Source: DASVEE01 sp036399695 (GTDB lineage Bacteria > Acidobacteriota > Thermoanaerobaculia > Gp7-AA8). From it: a DNA stretch of 22,985 nt. Positions within the stretch are counted from its first letter, which is position 1. Every line of letters starts with the position of its first letter. The notes under the pieces were generated by a model, which searched no databases, was not told the DNA's origin, and worked only from the letters and a program-made list of their open reading frames with translations. The stretch is from the NCBI GenBank assembly GCA_036399695.1, contig DASWMP010000398.1, positions 1 through 22,985 of the forward strand. Direction: 5' to 3'. The translations under genes were made by a program, and so were the position numbers. Of the stretch, positions 21,254-22,985 are shown one piece after another.

Positions 21254-22985
21254 TTACGGCGTCAGCTCGACCGCGCGCGGCACCAGGAGCACTTCGTCGC
21301 CGTTCATGGTGAACTCGATGTGCTCGGGGACGGTTTCCTTCTGGCGGATCATGAACTCCGACAGCTCGTCCTCGATGTGGCGCTGGATGGCGCGGCGGAG
21401 GGGGCGGGCGCCGGAGTTGGCTTCTTCGCCGGCGCGGGAGAGGAGCCAGTCGACGACCGAGTCGTCGAGCGAGATGTGCACGTTCTTGTTGACGAGCGCC
21501 AGGTTGACGTCGTCGACGAGGAGGCGGCAGATCTTGCGGAGCTCTTCCTGCGTGAGCGGGTTGAAGATGATGATGTCGTCGATGCGGTTGATGAACTCGG
21601 GGGAGAACTCCCGCTTGAGCTCCGTGTGAATGAGCTGCTCGGCGGACTTCTGATCGGCTTCGCCCCCCTGCTCGCGGAAGCCGAGGTGGCCGCGCGTGGC
21701 AAGGTGGCGGGTGCCGAGATTGCTCGTCATGATGATGAGCGTGTTGCGGAAGTCGACCTGGTTCCCGAGCGAGTCCGTGAGGATGCCGTCCTCGAGGATC
21801 TGCAGCAGCAGGTTCGAGATGTCCGGGTGCGCCTTCTCGATCTCGTCGAGCAGGACGACGGAGTACGGGTTGCGGCGCACGCGCTCGGTGAGCTGGCCGC
21901 CTTCTTCGTGACCGACGTAGCCCGGGGGCGAACCGATCAACTTGGAGACGGCGTGCTTCTCCATGTACTCGGACATGTCGAAGCGGATGAGGTTCTTCTG
22001 TGAACCGAAGAGGAACTCGGCCAGACGGCGGGCCACTTCGGTTTTACCGACGCCGGAGGAGCCGAGAAAGATGAAGGAGCCCATCGGGCGATTCGGCGAG
22101 GCCACGCCGAGGCGTGAACGGCGGATCGCACGGGAGATCGCTTTGATGGCTTTGTCCTGACCGACGATGCGCCGCATCAGGATCTCTTCCATGTTCATCA
22201 GCTTGGCCGCTTCGTCGGCTTCGATCGACGTCACCGGGATGTCGGTCCAGGAGCTGATGATCTCTTCGATGTCGCGCTTGGTGACTTCCATGAACTCGTC
22301 GCCCACGGACTCCCGCTCGGACTTGAAGCGCTCGATCTCTTCCTTGAGCTCGATCTCCCGCTCGCGGAGGAAGACCGCCTTCTCGAAGTCCTTGTCCGAG
22401 ATCGCCTTCTTCATCTCCTTGACGATCGAGCGGATCTCGGCCTCGAGGCGGCGGAGGTTCTGCGTGTCGGCGACGCGGCGCAGCTTCACCTTGGCGCCGG
22501 CCTCGTCGATGATGTCGATGGCCTTGTCCGGGAAGAAGCGGTCGGTGATGTAGCGGTTCGACTGGTAGACCGCCGAGCGGATGGCCTGATCCGAGTACTT
22601 CACCTTATGGAAGTTCTCGTAGCGCTCCTTGACCCCTTCGAGGATCTGGAACGTCTCTTCCTCGTTGGGCGGATTGACGATGATGGCCTGGAAGCGGCGG
22701 AGCAGCGAGCGGTCCTTCTCGATATAGCGGCGGTATTCGCGGATGGTGGTCGCGCCGACGCAGGAGATCTCGCCGCGCGAGAGGGCTGGCTTGAGGATGT
22801 TGGCCGCGTCGAGGGAGCCTTCGGCGGAACCGGCACCGATGAGGGAGTGGATCTCATCGATGAAGATGATGATGTCCTGGTTTTCCTTCAGCTCCTTGAT
22901 GATGCCCTTGAGCCGTTCCTCGAACTGACCGCGGTACTTGGTGCCGGCCACGATCAAGGAGAGGTCGAGCGAGAGAATGCGCTTG
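21254..22985 (-). CDS. clpC: ClpC-type AAA+ unfoldase, 3' part (cut by window edge)
   Basis: About 576 C-terminal residues of a Clp/Hsp100 ATPase; the N-domain and first Walker A lie beyond the window. Seen in order: VAGTKYRGQFEERLK, first-ring Walker B IIFIDEIHSLIGAG, a short middle domain with DFEKAVFLREREIELKEEIERFK (the compact UVR-like M-domain of ClpC, not the long coiled coil of ClpB), IVGQDKAIKAISRAIRRSR, second Walker A GSSGVGKT, second pore region GSPPGYVGHEEGG, Walker B VVLLDEIEKAH, FINRIDDIIIF and sensor-2 GARPLRRAI. HLGFREQ sits where ClpC carries its ClpP-docking loop (VGF/LGF), so it probably feeds ClpP. The frame continues to base 22985 without stop; the TTG at 22957 is not the start. 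Confidence 0.93.
   Translation of the reverse strand, partial: KRILSLDLSLIVAGTKYRGQFEERLKGIIKELKENQDIIIFIDEIHSLIGAGSAEGSLDAANILKPALSRGEISCVGATTIREYRRYIEKDRSLLRRFQAIIVNPPNEEETFQILEGVKERYENFHKVKYSDQAIRSAVYQSNRYITDRFFPDKAIDIIDEAGAKVKLRRVADTQNLRRLEAEIRSIVKEMKKAISDKDFEKAVFLREREIELKEEIERFKSERESVGDEFMEVTKRDIEEIISSWTDIPVTSIEADEAAKLMNMEEILMRRIVGQDKAIKAISRAIRRSRLGVASPNRPMGSFIFLGSSGVGKTEVARRLAEFLFGSQKNLIRFDMSEYMEKHAVSKLIGSPPGYVGHEEGGQLTERVRRNPYSVVLLDEIEKAHPDISNLLLQILEDGILTDSLGNQVDFRNTLIIMTSNLGTRHLATRGHLGFREQGGEADQKSAEQLIHTELKREFSPEFINRIDDIIIFNPLTQEELRKICRLLVDDVNLALVNKNVHISLDDSVVDWLLSRAGEEANSGARPLRRAIQRHIEDELSEFMIRQKETVPEHIEFTMNGDEVLLVPRAVELTP

Noticed and set aside
20893..21312. C-terminal continuation of the kinase as a functional novel domain
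   Set aside because: The sequence is a foldback repeat and a terminator region; the open frame is fortuitous.

Overview
The window is GC-rich, tightly packed bacterial chromosome from a Gram-negative organism. It carries a BamA / OmpH(Skp) / LpxD / FabZ / LpxA outer-membrane block, lipoprotein and signal-peptide genes, a pseudopilin and a ComEA-like protein. The gene mix (lpx block with a Gfo/Idh gene, mtnP-pfkB pair, an exported CxCC propeller, a Ser/Thr kinase remnant, many foldback repeats) suggests an Acidobacteriota-like lineage. That assignment is inference; no rRNA or marker phylogeny is available here.

Layout, left to right. (1) 1-1300, minus strand: possible partial ORF, GspH/FimT pseudopilin and ComEA-like helix-hairpin-helix protein, with a foldback repeat between the last two. 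(2) 1564-4468: Nudix hydrolase divergent from a copper P1B-ATPase with YHS and CxxC-type N-terminal domains. (3) 4628-7666: exported CxCC beta-propeller, divergent from a ClpX-like ATPase lacking the zinc domain, followed by NAD kinase. (4) 7755-10139: lytic transglycosylase divergent from a YtcJ-like amidohydrolase lipoprotein. (5) 10476-18906, all minus: bamA, ompH, terminator, lpxD-fabZ-lpxA-Gfo/Idh (overlapping or 4 nt apart), then mtnP and a PfkB kinase. (6) 19044-20316: tautomerase and PAP-like phosphatase whose start codons overlap head to head. (7) 20317-21253: 41-bp tandem repeats, truncated Ser/Thr kinase, foldback element, terminator. (8) 21254-22985: 3' part of clpC.

The coding content is mostly housekeeping. 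BamA inserts outer-membrane proteins, Skp/OmpH escorts them, and LpxD/FabZ/LpxA supply lipid A precursors and acyl chains. The adjacent Gfo/Idh enzyme may tailor the lipid A sugar. MtnP with the PfkB kinase probably salvages methylthioadenosine or a related nucleoside.

The unusual signal is in the intergenic DNA. Most longer gaps, especially convergent ones, hold foldback structures: 9-bp-period arrays, GTTGTCCG-type hairpins, a nested 322-bp palindrome, and a 216-bp element with ~45-bp terminal inverted repeats beside a truncated kinase. There is also a seven-unit 41-bp tandem array. Several genes lack a Shine-Dalgarno and instead have a TANNNT-like box 6-10 nt before the start, suggesting frequent leaderless transcription. 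I did not find a convincing new multi-gene system; the repeat families and the zinc-domain-less ClpX are the best leads.
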